A DNA stretch of 64,000 nt. It comes from Chthoniobacter flavus Ellin428. GTDB lineage: Bacteria > Verrucomicrobiota > Verrucomicrobiia > Chthoniobacterales > Chthoniobacteraceae. The position numbers and the translations under genes were made by a program. The notes beneath the pieces are model-generated. The model had not been told where the DNA came from. It made no database searches and saw only the letters and a list, made by a program, of their open reading frames with translations. Positions within the stretch are counted from its first letter, which is position 1. Every line of letters starts with the position of its first letter. The stretch spans positions 186,001-250,000 of the forward strand of contig NZ_ABVL01000004.1 of NCBI RefSeq assembly GCF_000173075.1. The letters are read 5' to 3'. Below are positions 44,901-54,800 of this stretch, piece after piece.

Positions 44901-47900
44901 AGCCGGCGGCTCCGCGTCCAACACGTCTGTTTTGAACATGAATGGTGGCACGCTTCAGACCCTGGGCTTTGGAACCGCGGTCAACGCGGGGGGCGGTAAC
45001 AACTTCGCCGTGCTCAATTTCAACGGAGGTGTACTCAAGGCGGGCACCGCGGGCAACACCTCGTTCATGAGCAGTCTCGGAGCGGTGAACGTCTACAGCG
45101 GCGGTGGAACCATCGACAACAACTCCCAGGCGATCACGATTGGCCAGGCTCTCCTGGCAGCTTCGGGCACAGGGGTCAGTTCGGTCGCTCTCTCTTCCGG
45201 AGGAGCCGGTTACATCGTTCCGCCGCGCGTGGTCTTCGTCGGTGGCGTCACGACGAGTGGCTTGTTGGCCAATACGGCCACTGGATACGCGACGATCGAT
45301 CCGATCACGGGCGCGGTCACGGGTATCGTCATCACCAATCCCGGCAGCTACACGTCGACCGCCGGCTTGACCGTGCAGTTGGTGGGTGGCGGCACAGGCA
45401 CTACAGGAGCGACGCTCGGCGCACTGACGACCAATGGTGGCAATACCAGCGGTGGTCTGACCTTCCAAGGCGCGGGCACGACGACGCTCACCGGCGCGAG
45501 CACCTACACCGGCGGCACCACGATCAGCGCGGGCACCCTGGCGTATGGAGCCTCGAACGCTCTGGCGGATACCGGTGCGATCAATGTCAACGGCGGCACG
45601 CTCAGCCTCGGCGCCTTCTCCGATACGGTCGGCGCGGTCACTCTCACCAGCGGAGCGATCACTGGCTCCACCGGCGTGTTGAGTGGTTCTTCTTATGCGC
45701 TGCAAAGCGGCACTGTCAGCGGCATCCTCGGCGGCACCGGTTCGACTTTGAGCAAGTCCACGGCGGGTTCTGTCACCCTCTCCGTCGCCAACACCTACAC
45801 CGGCGCGACGCTCGTCAATGGCGGCACGCTGACCTTGAGCGGCACCGGCTCGATCAACAGCAGCAGCGGCATCACGATCAATGGCAGCGGCGCAAAGTTC
45901 CTGCATATCGGCTCGGTGGCGAGCACGCCTGCGATTACGCTCACGCAGGGCACCCTCGACGGCACGGGCACAGTCGGTGCGGTCACCGTTGGCGCCGGTA
46001 CCGGCGGCGTCGTGACCAACGGCAACGGTTCGACCGCGAAGCTGACCATGAGCTCGCTCACCTTCGCCGGCGGCGGCACGCTGACCCTGAACCTCGCTGG
46101 CGGTGCGACAACTACGGAAGCCCTGACGGTGACCAACGCGTTCACCACTTCCGGAATCGCCGGCTCGGTCACGGTCAACCTGGTGCCCGTCACTGCCTTC
46201 AACAACATCACTTACAACCTCCTCGGTTACGGCAGCTTCTCGGGCAATCTCTCCGACTTCGTCGTGGGCACTGGATTGACGAGCCGCCAGACCGGCACGT
46301 TTGGCCTCAGTGGAAATTTCCTTACCCTCGCCATTTCCGGCGATGCACCGAAGTGGACCGGTTTGGATAACGGCAACTGGGTCGTCGGTACTACAGGACC
46401 GAACAAAAACTGGAAGCTGATCACCGGCGGCACCGCCACGAACTACATCGAGGGCGACACCGTCTTGTTCGACGACTCCGCGACGGGGACAACGACGATC
46501 GATATTTCGGCCGCCAATGTCGCTCCGACGCTGACCACCTTCAATAACTCGACCCTGAGCTATGTCATCGGCAGCTCGGGTGGTTTCGGGATTAGCACTG
46601 GCGGCCTCGTGAAAAACGGAACGGGTAGTGTGACGTTCACCAACGCCAACAGCTTCACCGGTGTGACGACGATTAATGCTGGCTCGCTCAATCTCCAGAA
46701 TAGCTCTGCCCTGGGGGCGACCGCTTCCGTCACCGTCGCCAGCGGGGCGGCGCTCGAACTCCAGGGCGGTATCTCGGTGGATGCACGCCCGCTCACGATC
46801 AGCGGCGCCGGCCTTACGGCCAGTCCGGCGGGCGCTCTGCGCAACGTGAGCGGCACCAATTCTTTCGCAGGTCTCGTGACGCTCGCTGCCAATTCCACCA
46901 TTGAGTCGGATGCGGGCACCCTTTCCCTGACCAATGCGGGGACGATCACCGGTTCGGGCTTCACCCTCACGCTGGCCGGCTCAGGCAATGGCAGCATCGC
47001 CAGCATTATTGGCACCGGTGCGGGCTCGGTCATCAAGAATGGCACGGGAAAGTGGACGCTTTCCGGTGCGAATACCTACACCGGCGGGACCGTGATCAAC
47101 GCCGGCACGATCATTGTGGGCAATGCTTCCGCACTCGGTACAGGTACGCTGACCTTTGGCGCCTCCAGCAACGGCACGCTGACTCTCAACGGCAATTCCA
47201 TCACCGTAGGCGCACTGAACGGCGACAACACCGCGACGATCAACAACAACAACGCCACGGCGGCCACGCTCACCGTCAACAAAGCCGGTGGCACCGATAC
47301 GTTCGCTGGAACCCTCACCGATGGCACACTCAACACTCTCGGTCTTACCAAGAGCGGTGCGGGCACGCTGGTGCTGAGCGGCACAAATTCCTACAGCGGC
47401 GCGACTACGATTTCAGGCGGCACGCTGCAGTTCAATGCTGACGTCGCGATGAGTTCCGCTTCGCCTCTGACCATCGCGAACGGAGGGACGCTCAGTCTTG
47501 TTGCGGATGCGAACACCACTTTCACGCCAGGCAGCACGACTGGCTCGGCTGGCGCTGCGACCATCGCGGTGAACGAGATCACCGGCGCCGGCGCGGGAAA
47601 AACTCTCACGCTTGCCGGCGCTTTTACCATTGGAACGGCCAGCGGGAACAGCCTGACGGTGAGCAGCACCTCCGGCGATACGCTGCTGCTCAGTTCCCAG
47701 TTGGCTTTGGTGAACGCCAGTGGGCCTAATTCAACCATCAACTTAAGTGGTGCCAACATGACGTTGAACGCGGGGGTGAATTTCAATAGTGGCACAAACG
47801 GCCCTTTCCTTACGGTAAATGCGAATAGCAACACGTTGGTGATCAACGGCAGCTGGACGACAGGTGGTAATCGGTGGTCGGGAATCGTGCTCAACAGCGG

Positions 47901-48921
47901 CACCTTGACCATGGCGAATGGGCAAAATGGCGGCGGTAGCTTCAATAATGGTGTCTACGCCACTCTGAACGGGGGAACGCTGAACCTCAACAGCGCCAAT
48001 GCCATCGGCGGTGCTCTTGCAGGCAACAACTTCACGATCAACGGCGGCACATTGGATAACACCAGTGGAACGGCTAAAACGTTGTCGACCAACCCGGTTC
48101 TGACGTGGAACGCCGATTTTGTTTTCAGCACGTCGGGCGGCACCAGCGCGAACGACCTGAATCTCGGTACCGGCGCGATTAGTTTGGGCACCACTGCGGG
48201 AACCAGCCGCACGATCACGACTAACGGCACGGCGACACTGACGCTCGGCGGCGTGATCTCCAATGGCACGACGGCGACCGGCCTGATCAAGGCCGGCACG
48301 GGAAACCTGGCACTCACTGGCGCGAGCACTTACACTGGCGTCACGACGGTGAGCGGCGGCGAGCTGATCGTTAAGGGTTCGCTGAATGGTACGGTGAACG
48401 TCAGCGTTGCCTCGGGCGCCACTCTGGCTTCGGGCGTTGCGGGTTCGATCACTACCGCGTCTGCGGGTAACGTTTCGGTGAGTGGCACGCTTGCTCCGGG
48501 AGACTTAGGGTCCGTGGGAACTTTGACACTCGCGCCTGGAACGGGTGGCCAGCTGAGCTTCCTCTCCGGCTCGACGGTCGATTTCACCATCAGCGGCGCG
48601 ACCTCCGACGAAGTCAGCTTTTCGACCGCCGGCGATTGGCTGACCGGCAGCGGAAACGTGACCCTCAGCCTCAGCGGCATCACCGCGGCGGACTACGGGA
48701 ATACTTACACCGTCTTCCATAATGCGAGCACCGCGGGTTTCTCGTTCGCCAGCATCTCCGGTTACGACTCGCTGGATTACACCGCCAATTTCACGCAAGT
48801 GGGCAACGACTATCAGCTTTCGTTCGCCGCCGTTCCCGAGCCCGGCATGCCGATCTCGCTCCTCGGCGGAGCCGGCGTGCTCTGCCTCCTGCGCCGCCGC
48901 CGCGGCCAGTCGCGTGCCTAA
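41917..48921 (+). CDS. Giant autotransporter-associated beta-strand repeat protein with PEP-CTERM signal
   Basis: The ATG at 41917 gives about 2,334 residues with a long basic N region and signal helix (CGILATNIAVLLGLQSINA, cleavage near INA-ATYYW). An upstream open frame is not used. The mature start ATYYWDTNGATAGSG is typical of this class. Dozens of PATR units follow (LSGVNTFTGGLMISQGTL, TLTLTGVNTYTGATTIRGG, GAGTLVLSGTNSYSGATTI), rich in Gly/Thr/Asn/Ser. It ends with PEP-CTERM: AAVPEPGMPISLLGGAG, a hydrophobic helix and LLRRRRGQSRA. The frame is intact over 7 kb, unlike the related gene at the start of the window. It is likely a secreted, surface-held adhesin or matrix protein. It is followed by a terminator-like palindrome and the Verru_Chthon cassette. 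Confidence 0.92.
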   Translation: MKFPHHAVQSPRITRSNRRRRYCTRVCGILATNIAVLLGLQSINAATYYWDTNGATAGSGAATGPWDGSTANWTTDSTGSILPTVTLTTSADDLIFSAGTNGTTGTITVTGAQAANSLTFKDNVALTISGGTSLTLGGAGVNSGITVASGDNSSNTISTAIVLDASTTALGFTNNGTGLLTIGAITGSATSGTQTVTVNSTSTGGITLNGIIGNGSGGGTVAMVINNSGTGVTTLSGVNTFTGGLMISQGTLSYAANTALGGASGTAGAVTLNGGTLLFTGGSVDNTHAITVGASGGTIKTTGAGTFRFGIANTLLGSGPLTIIGNGSLVTTGQGVVVLNNSNTYNGNVTLQSGGVIEYANPFGLAPDATVTVGNAGNLSASTVTIANAVTVNAGGVLGFQNSGFGVFAGSITLNGAATAQLKNWYNATAQNGTITGNISGTGSLTISNNTATLTLLGANTYTGNTVIGTGATLLDVEPISRTYAAVISGAGAYIKDGLSTLTLTGVNTYTGATTIRGGTLTVGDGTSGSLASTTTLTFADTGTFNFQGVSTGSSQSLGATTFNAGAAGTVQSTYGTSGNTSLTLSNVVARPASATANFVVSGGTLTGATPTNKIVFTQVAGATPTTGALLDKGYYFNGADFAAYDTNGYVRALAYGTDTNTVAPDTITAANSVKLTATPAGQSSISLLTLNLAGSGVSWANNASQTLTLSGGGLIKSGGGTVGTISGGTGITTGGAVEFVVRTDTASDLLDIQTPITSTSTSGLTKTGLGTLTLSAANAYTGVTTVDQGTLSVTGSIGSTGATVVTSGILSVSGSGSINPLSGTTSTILIGNIAGAQAAVYQSGASSVVKNTSSGGGGFAIGSAVGGQGYYNVSGGTINVGGEINVGGTSGGQGTFGELDMSGGTMNLGTLSNTTTPFFLPARGAAGEAGVVNISGGTVQVNSGNTAANTNISGLAVGLNNVGNLYSVITISGSGQFLTPSHTVKLNDTNFGNAAGGSASNTSVLNMNGGTLQTLGFGTAVNAGGGNNFAVLNFNGGVLKAGTAGNTSFMSSLGAVNVYSGGGTIDNNSQAITIGQALLAASGTGVSSVALSSGGAGYIVPPRVVFVGGVTTSGLLANTATGYATIDPITGAVTGIVITNPGSYTSTAGLTVQLVGGGTGTTGATLGALTTNGGNTSGGLTFQGAGTTTLTGASTYTGGTTISAGTLAYGASNALADTGAINVNGGTLSLGAFSDTVGAVTLTSGAITGSTGVLSGSSYALQSGTVSGILGGTGSTLSKSTAGSVTLSVANTYTGATLVNGGTLTLSGTGSINSSSGITINGSGAKFLHIGSVASTPAITLTQGTLDGTGTVGAVTVGAGTGGVVTNGNGSTAKLTMSSLTFAGGGTLTLNLAGGATTTEALTVTNAFTTSGIAGSVTVNLVPVTAFNNITYNLLGYGSFSGNLSDFVVGTGLTSRQTGTFGLSGNFLTLAISGDAPKWTGLDNGNWVVGTTGPNKNWKLITGGTATNYIEGDTVLFDDSATGTTTIDISAANVAPTLTTFNNSTLSYVIGSSGGFGISTGGLVKNGTGSVTFTNANSFTGVTTINAGSLNLQNSSALGATASVTVASGAALELQGGISVDARPLTISGAGLTASPAGALRNVSGTNSFAGLVTLAANSTIESDAGTLSLTNAGTITGSGFTLTLAGSGNGSIASIIGTGAGSVIKNGTGKWTLSGANTYTGGTVINAGTIIVGNASALGTGTLTFGASSNGTLTLNGNSITVGALNGDNTATINNNNATAATLTVNKAGGTDTFAGTLTDGTLNTLGLTKSGAGTLVLSGTNSYSGATTISGGTLQFNADVAMSSASPLTIANGGTLSLVADANTTFTPGSTTGSAGAATIAVNEITGAGAGKTLTLAGAFTIGTASGNSLTVSSTSGDTLLLSSQLALVNASGPNSTINLSGANMTLNAGVNFNSGTNGPFLTVNANSNTLVINGSWTTGGNRWSGIVLNSGTLTMANGQNGGGSFNNGVYATLNGGTLNLNSANAIGGALAGNNFTINGGTLDNTSGTAKTLSTNPVLTWNADFVFSTSGGTSANDLNLGTGAISLGTTAGTSRTITTNGTATLTLGGVISNGTTATGLIKAGTGNLALTGASTYTGVTTVSGGELIVKGSLNGTVNVSVASGATLASGVAGSITTASAGNVSVSGTLAPGDLGSVGTLTLAPGTGGQLSFLSGSTVDFTISGATSDEVSFSTAGDWLTGSGNVTLSLSGITAADYGNTYTVFHNASTAGFSFASISGYDSLDYTANFTQVGNDYQLSFAAVPEPGMPISLLGGAGVLCLLRRRRGQSRA

Positions 48922-49018
48922 AAGCATTTCCAATTTGGCGGTCTGACTGGGGCGCCAAAACCAACGAACGATCGCGCGTCGGTGCTGTCACAACGCCGCC
49001 GCGAGGTCTTCACCCACC

Positions 49019-49063
49019 GGTAGCGGAGTCATTCAGGGGAGTGGCTCCGCTACCAACTTTTTT
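49019..49063 (+). terminator. Terminator after the second giant PEP-CTERM gene
   Basis: GGTAGCGGAG (49019-49028) and CTCCGCTACC (49045-49054) form a perfect 10-bp stem with a 16-nt loop, followed by AACTTTTTT. The T-run supports an intrinsic terminator. The palindromic sequence may also be a dispersed repeat. Confidence 0.7.
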
Positions 49064-49219
49064 AGATCAATTCGCATTTCCGAATCGAAGTTTGGTCAAC
49101 CACTGCCGCGACCGCGTTTTCCAGCCGCGCGGCTGCGCCGCTTTTTCGGGAACGGTCCCCAAGCGCCGGAGCACTATACACCTCATTCGCCGGCACGGCC
49201 CAGCCGGTGTGAGCCCACG

Positions 49220-49435
49220 GTGAGCCTTCCCGGCGATTTGCCATCGTCCACGTGCGGCGAATCTCGCGCGGGCGATTTTAAGCCGGCCATCGCGTATTGC
49301 GTTCTCGCGCCTTTCGTCATCATGGGACTTTGCCTCGCGTGTGTCGGCGATTTCGAGGCCGCGTTCCTTTTCGCTTTGCTGCCCGTCGTGCTTTTGTCTT
49401 GCGCGTGGACCGTAGGAACACGTCTCGGCCTGTAA
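49220..49435 (+). CDS. Possible small membrane protein (71 residues)
   Basis: A GTG start gives 71 residues with two hydrophobic stretches (AIAYCVLAPFVIMGLCLACV and FLFALLPVVLLSCAWTVG) divided by a short acidic turn. No family is recognised and no ribosome-binding site stands out. It lies in the 646-bp gap between the second adhesin and the pseudopilin cassette; the rest of that gap holds only the terminator at 49019 and palindrome D. It may be a chance frame. Confidence 0.35.
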   Translation: MSLPGDLPSSTCGESRAGDFKPAIAYCVLAPFVIMGLCLACVGDFEAAFLFALLPVVLLSCAWTVGTRLGL

Positions 49436-49489
49436 GAATCGCTTTTCGCGAACGGCAAACGGCGGCACGCCCGGGCGGAAGCACGAGCT

Positions 49490-49507
49490 GTCACATGTCT
49501 ATGTGAC
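49490..49507. promoter_or_regulatory. 18-bp palindrome, site D
   Basis: GTCACATGTCTATGTGAC: perfect 7-bp arms around GTCT, 60 bp before the first cassette gene (36 bp if the upstream ATG is used). The arms are identical to those of site C, 7.7 kb away. Confidence 0.6.
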
Positions 49508-49567
49508 TTGGGAAGTAGCCGCCGCCGAACACATTATCCACGCATGGTTTTCCGCATACCCCCAGGG

Positions 49568-50353
49568 ATGACAGCCAGCTCCCGCCGCGAAGCTTTCAGC
49601 CTCGTGGAATTGCTCGTCGTGGTCGCCATCATCGGCATCGTGACGGGCTTTCTCGCCCCGGCCTTTACCTCGATTAAGTCATCCAACGATTTGACGAACG
49701 CCGCCACCGGAATCGCCGGAACTTTGGAACGCGCGCGGGCTTATGCCATGGCCAATAATCTCTATGTGTATGTCGGCATCGCCGAAGTGAATGCCGACAC
49801 CCCTGCGGATGCCGTGCCGCAAATTCCCGCCAACACCACGGCTGGCGGACGTGTTGCCGTCGCGACCGTTGCCGTCCGCGATGGGACGCGGGGCTATGAC
49901 CTGACTTCGAATCTGCCTAATCCCGCGTGGACGAATTACAATAACGGCGCGTGGCTCGTTTCGCTCGATAAGCTGGAGGTTTACGAGAACATCCATCTCG
50001 CGAGTTCCCTTGGTAGCACGCCGGCGAATGGATCGATGGCCCGCCCTGCGGTGAGCGGCACCTATTCCTTGGGCGATGCCTCATGCCAGTCGGTCACTCC
50101 CTTTTCCTGGCCGCTGGCCACCGCCTTGCACTCCGGACAGTACGATTTCGAAAAGGTCATTCAATTTGACCCGCAGGGCGTCGCGAGGATTCAAACGGCG
50201 ACGAATCAGGACACCATCGCCGCCCGAATGGAGATCGATGTTCAGTTGGCGCACGGCAGTTTGATTCCGCGGGTGCCGTCCACGCCGACGGGCGCAATCA
50301 CGGCCATCCAGATCGACGGAATGACGGGCGCAGTTCGCGTCTACCGGCCATGA
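49568..50353 (+). CDS. Verru_Chthon cassette protein D (prepilin-type N terminus)
   Basis: The ATG at 49568 gives 261 residues with a short basic leader and a type IV prepilin helix (SSRREAFSLVELLVVVAIIGIV); an ATG at 49544 is also possible. Prepilin peptidase would cut before Phe in A-FSLVE, leaving Glu at mature position 5. The globular part is Gly/Ala/Thr-rich with no enzyme motif. It matches the first gene of the Verrucomicrobia-specific four-gene cassette (TIGR02596 type) and resembles FimT/GspH minor pseudopilins. Gene D overlaps gene B by 4 bp. Palindrome D lies just upstream. Confidence 0.85.
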   Translation: MTASSRREAFSLVELLVVVAIIGIVTGFLAPAFTSIKSSNDLTNAATGIAGTLERARAYAMANNLYVYVGIAEVNADTPADAVPQIPANTTAGGRVAVATVAVRDGTRGYDLTSNLPNPAWTNYNNGAWLVSLDKLEVYENIHLASSLGSTPANGSMARPAVSGTYSLGDASCQSVTPFSWPLATALHSGQYDFEKVIQFDPQGVARIQTATNQDTIAARMEIDVQLAHGSLIPRVPSTPTGAITAIQIDGMTGAVRVYRP

Positions 50354-50862
50354 AGCAAGGAAACGATCGTCATTCTGGATTTTCGCTGGTTGAAGTGGCG
50401 CTCGCGCTGGGCATTGCAGTCTTTGCGCTCGTCGCGATCATCGGGCTGATTCCCGTCGGGTTGAACAGCAATCAAGCCAGCAGCGAACAAACGGTCGCCG
50501 CCGGGCTCGCCGCTGGGTTGGTGGCCGATCTGCGCACCACGCCTGTGGTGGTGCCGGCAGCGGAGGAGAATTCCCCGCGTTACCAAGTGCCTCTGCCTCT
50601 CTCGGGCAGCGTAACCCACTCCTTGTTTCTCAAGGAAGACGGCAGTGTGGCTGGAGGCATCGATGCGAATGCCGACCCGTCCCTTGATCCTCGTTATCGA
50701 GTCACGCTCTTCATCACGGCTCCGACCGACACTACGCAAAAGACCGCCACCACGGTCAGAATTTTGATCACCTGGCCGGCGATGGCCGACCCGAAAGGCG
50801 CGGTGGCGCCGGCGAAATACAGCGGGTCATACGAAGTCATCACAGCCCTCAATCGGAACTAG
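50350..50862 (+). CDS. Verru_Chthon cassette protein B (prepilin-type N terminus)
   Basis: The 170-residue protein has a basic leader and a prepilin helix (HSGFSLVEVALALGIAVFAL) with Glu at mature position 5. The rest is a small beta-rich domain ending in VRILITWP...YEVITALNRN. It resembles GspI/PilV-type minor pseudopilins and the cassette protein B family (TIGR02598). The ATG overlaps the end of gene D by 4 bp, so the two are translationally coupled. In type II and type IV systems such minor pseudopilins form the tip that starts the pseudopilus. Confidence 0.85.
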   Translation: MKQGNDRHSGFSLVEVALALGIAVFALVAIIGLIPVGLNSNQASSEQTVAAGLAAGLVADLRTTPVVVPAAEENSPRYQVPLPLSGSVTHSLFLKEDGSVAGGIDANADPSLDPRYRVTLFITAPTDTTQKTATTVRILITWPAMADPKGAVAPAKYSGSYEVITALNRN

Positions 50863-50865
50863 CGC

Positions 50866-51801
50866 ATGAAGCGAATTTTCCCTCGATACCGTCATTTAGC
50901 CGCCTTCACCCTCACCGAATTGATCGTGGCCGTTTCGGTTCTCACGCTGATGATCACCTTTGTCGCCCAATTGGTGAATAACGCGACGCTCGTCACAACC
51001 TATAGCCGGAAACACGCGGATGCCGACAGCCAGGCACGACTCGTCTTCGATCGCATGGCGGGAGATTTCGCCAGTATGCCCAAGCGCACGGATGTGGATT
51101 ATCTTTTTTCCAAGCAGGCTGGGAACGACCGCATGTTTTTTTATAGCGAGGCACCGGCCTACTACGATGGCTCGGCGAGCAATCTCGCCATGCGCAGTTC
51201 GTTGGCGCTGCTCGGTTATCGCATCAATTCCAGCTATCAGGTCGAGCGCCTCGGCAAGCAGTTGAACTGGGGTGGTGCCTCGAGCACGCAGCCGGGGAGT
51301 GCGGTCTTTCTCGCTTACCCCGCGCCGACCGCGACGACGCCGAAACCGACACCCCTTCCGGAAAGCCTGCTGGAAAACAATTGGGCCGGCGCCATCGGCA
51401 GCGCGCCCAATTACGATGGGACGGACGCGGATTTTCACGTTCTCGCGGATCAAGTCTGCCGGCTGGAGTTCTGTTTCCAGATGAAAGATGGAACTTATGT
51501 CCTGGATCCGACCGCCAGCGGGAGCCCGACCGTTCACAGCTTGAAGGATGTCTCGGCGATTGTCGTCGGGTTGGTCGTCCTGGATGCCGCGTCGCAGCAG
51601 ATCGCGGATATCGGCAAAGTCAGCAAGGTGTTCGATGATCTGACGGCGGCGGATCTTTCGGCCAATCCGCCGGTCCTCATGGAAGCGCACTGGCGCCAGC
51701 AGTTACTCGCCCCCGGCTTCGCCCAAACTGCCGGTATTCCTCAAGCCGCTGCGTCCCAGATCCGCTTTTACGAGAAGCATTTCCCCCTCAATCCGCCTTA
51801 G
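50866..51801 (+). CDS. Verru_Chthon cassette protein C (prepilin-type N terminus)
   Basis: The 311 residues begin with a basic stretch and a prepilin-like helix (AAFTLTELIVAVSVLTLMIT), Glu at mature position 5. The body includes LVFDRMAGDFASMPKR, similar to GspJ/PilW-type minor pseudopilins, and a long domain with a conserved-looking FCFQMKDGTYV. It matches cassette protein C (TIGR02599). It lies 3 bp after gene B and 11 bp before gene A. The D-B-C order with H-, I- and J-like pseudopilins parallels the tip complex of type II secretion. Confidence 0.85.
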   Translation: MKRIFPRYRHLAAFTLTELIVAVSVLTLMITFVAQLVNNATLVTTYSRKHADADSQARLVFDRMAGDFASMPKRTDVDYLFSKQAGNDRMFFYSEAPAYYDGSASNLAMRSSLALLGYRINSSYQVERLGKQLNWGGASSTQPGSAVFLAYPAPTATTPKPTPLPESLLENNWAGAIGSAPNYDGTDADFHVLADQVCRLEFCFQMKDGTYVLDPTASGSPTVHSLKDVSAIVVGLVVLDAASQQIADIGKVSKVFDDLTAADLSANPPVLMEAHWRQQLLAPGFAQTAGIPQAAASQIRFYEKHFPLNPP

Positions 51802-51812
51802 AAGCCCCACCC

Positions 51813-54800
51813 ATGAGCATGCAACGATCCGCACCGTCCGTCCGCCATCACAGCGGCATCGCCCTCGTCATTGTCCTGGCGTTTCTGGTTCTGCTTTTAG
51901 GATTGGTCGTAGCCTTTCTTTCCCGTGCGGTAACCGAGCGGCAGGTCTCGAACAGTAGTGCATCCCAGACCAAAGTGGATTTGTTTGCCCAAGGCGCCGT
52001 TGAAACCTTGATCGGAGATCTGAAGCAAGAGATCGCCGCTGGATCGAAGGCGCCCGCCGCAACTCCCAGTCCTGCTCCTAACACCGACCTCTACTTTCCG
52101 AAAACGAACGCTACGGTGGTGCCTTATCGCGTCGGTTTGCCAGCCACGGATCAGGCCCTTCCCAACCTTGTAAAACGCAGCTCTTATCAGCAGCCGTTTT
52201 ACGCGGGCGCGGACTACGACACCGGCAATTATCCGGCCAGTAATCGAGCAGCAAACGTCTCGACGACCACCCTTTCGCAAAATTTCCGCTCCTGGAGCAC
52301 AGCGCGGTGGAATAAGGCGCTTCTACTGCCCAAGCAGGATCCAACCAGTGATACCGATTTCACACCGGCCACAGGCGCCAACGGTTACACCGCGCCAGAC
52401 TGGATTCTCGTAGCGCGCGATGGATCGAACCCGACGGCCTGGAATGCCGCCCTCGCCAGTGCGGCCGGCAATTCCTTTGTCGTGGGGCGCTATGCCTACA
52501 ACATCTATGATGAAGGCGGATTGCTCGACATGAATGTGGCCGGCTTTCCCACCGGCGTAACCGCCGCGCAGGCCGGCGGCAAAAGCGCACTGGCCTTTGC
52601 CGATCTGACCCAACTCAAGGACACGACCGGCTCTTCCCTGTTCACTCAGGCGCAAATCGATGCCTTTATTGCCTGGCGTAACTACGCCACCACTCAGGCC
52701 CCCGCCGACTTCCCCACGCCCGCTTTCACCACCGCATCCGGACTCAACTACTTCAAAGCCGTTACCGCAAACACCAAAGGTTTCCTCACGACCAGCAATA
52801 CCACGCTCTACAACAATCAGTCCGATCGCATGCTGGCTGGCCGCCAGCAATTGATGAAACTGCTCCTTTCGGGCATCGCCAGCCAGGACGCCGCCGCCAA
52901 GAAAGAACGCGCCAACCTCCAGAATGCCCTTCAGTATCTCGGCACCTTCAGCCGCGACCTCAACCAACCATCTTATATCCCCGCGGTGCAGACGGACCCT
53001 GCGGCACCTGTCGTGCTCGCGGCGAACCTCGGGGGCAACAACGCCTTCGGCGGCGACAAGTTCATCAATCCCAGCTTTCCGGCTGTGCGGGTCCCCACCT
53101 CCTTCACCCGGAACGACAAATCCACGGCGAAAGCAGGTGATCCGCTTGTCAACCAGCGATTCGCCCTCCAGCGCCTCGCTTGGATTACCTACAAGGGCCC
53201 GAGCGCGACCCGGGCGCAGGGCGACCCCGATATCCAGGTACTCATCAACAACGGCATCCCCTGGTCCTATCTCCAGCTTGGCACCGCTGCCTCCATCCAG
53301 AAGTACTTTGGTCTTACGTGGGATGGCGCAAACAACCGATGGCAATACGACATTCACAACGGCGGCAATACCGGCACCGGTATCATCATGCTCGTCGGCC
53401 GGCCGGCGGGCACGGTTGCGAACGCCGCCAAATACGTCCAGGATGCCAATCGTGAGCCCGATTTCTTCGAGCTACTGAAAGCCGGTATCACTGTCGGGTC
53501 GTTGGGCAAGGCGGCGGTGTCGTCCGCCACCGCGGTGAATAATGCCTCTTATATCCCTCCCGGCTATTTTGGTCCGCAAGTCCCCGCGAACCTGCGCTAT
53601 AATTTCGATACTTCGGTGGATTATCATATCATCCAGATCGGGGCGAATATCCTCAGCGCGGTGAATCCGACGAGTTATCCAATGCGCATCACCTTTGATG
53701 ACGGGAGCGCCCGCGGTGCATGGGAGTTTCAAGGCGTCACCGATTTGCCGTATCTTAGCTATGTCTTTAATGGCGTGCTTCGGACGAAGGCACCCATTTC
53801 AACTCCGCCAGTCAATTATGGGAATTATGCGGATCCCAATCCCTTTCAATATCCGAGGCCAGTCGCAAAAAAAATCCCTACTGATCCTGATCCAACCATT
53901 ACTGATCCCGGGAAAGCTTATGCAATCCAGGTGCCCGCCGTGTGGAACCCTTATGATCCAAATGGAACGCAAAGCGTGCTGCGCCCCAGCAACTTCAGGG
54001 TCGTCATCGACAGCAATGATCCAGTCTCCCTTGCCAACGGAAGTCCAAACGAAAAGGTCTGGTGCGCTGCACAGGCGACCACGAAGACAACCGGCACCGC
54101 TGGAACCAATCAAGGTTTAGGAATCAGCCCCGGCGATTTCTCCTACAATGCAAGCACGAATCCCACTTCGACAACGGGCTCGCCGGTCAGCGATTCGGTT
54201 ACCTTTACCGACACCACCAGCAATGGTTCTCTATTTCGGGAGCCGACACTCATTTTTAGGACATCCTATACCGGAGGCAGCGCTTCACGCACCGCGGGAA
54301 ACGTCACCTCGATTGACGCCAATCCTCTTCCCACCGGAAACCCCAATCTGGACCCTGCCGGAACTCCTTTCGCCCCCCTCGTTTTGGGAAGCTTTCCGCT
54401 GGCGTTTAAGCAGAACAACAACCCCGACGTCCTGTGTACCGGAACAGCGGTCATCGGGCACGGATCTACAACCGCGGCTGGCAATAACCGGGTCTATTTC
54501 ACTTATCGCCTCCAGTATCAGGACCCAAACAACGTCAGCAACTGGATCACCTATGATACCAAATACGCCCGGACGACGCAGGGGCTGTTCTCTTACCAAT
54601 CAAGAGGCGGATTTTCGCCGTGTGTGATAAAAGGCCCGAACGGCTTTTCCCCTTTCAGTTGGGCGGCCGCCATCGATCCACGCTCAGCTCGCTTCGGGAT
54701 GATGATGGGTATTATGAACTATGGGCGATCCCTCATGTATACCGCCGCGTCCCCGCCAGATAACGGCGGAGCCAATGGATGGGCTTATGATTCCGGTGGA

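Noticed and set aside
41388..49507. Palindromes B, C and D as transcription terminators
   Set aside because: None is followed by a T-run, and each lies closer to the next gene start than expected for a terminator; the 7-bp stems are short.
41388..49507. Palindromes as CRP/FNR-type sites
   Set aside because: CRP sites read TGTGA-N6-TCACA. Here the half sites are in the opposite order (TCACA then TGTGA), so the match is only superficial.
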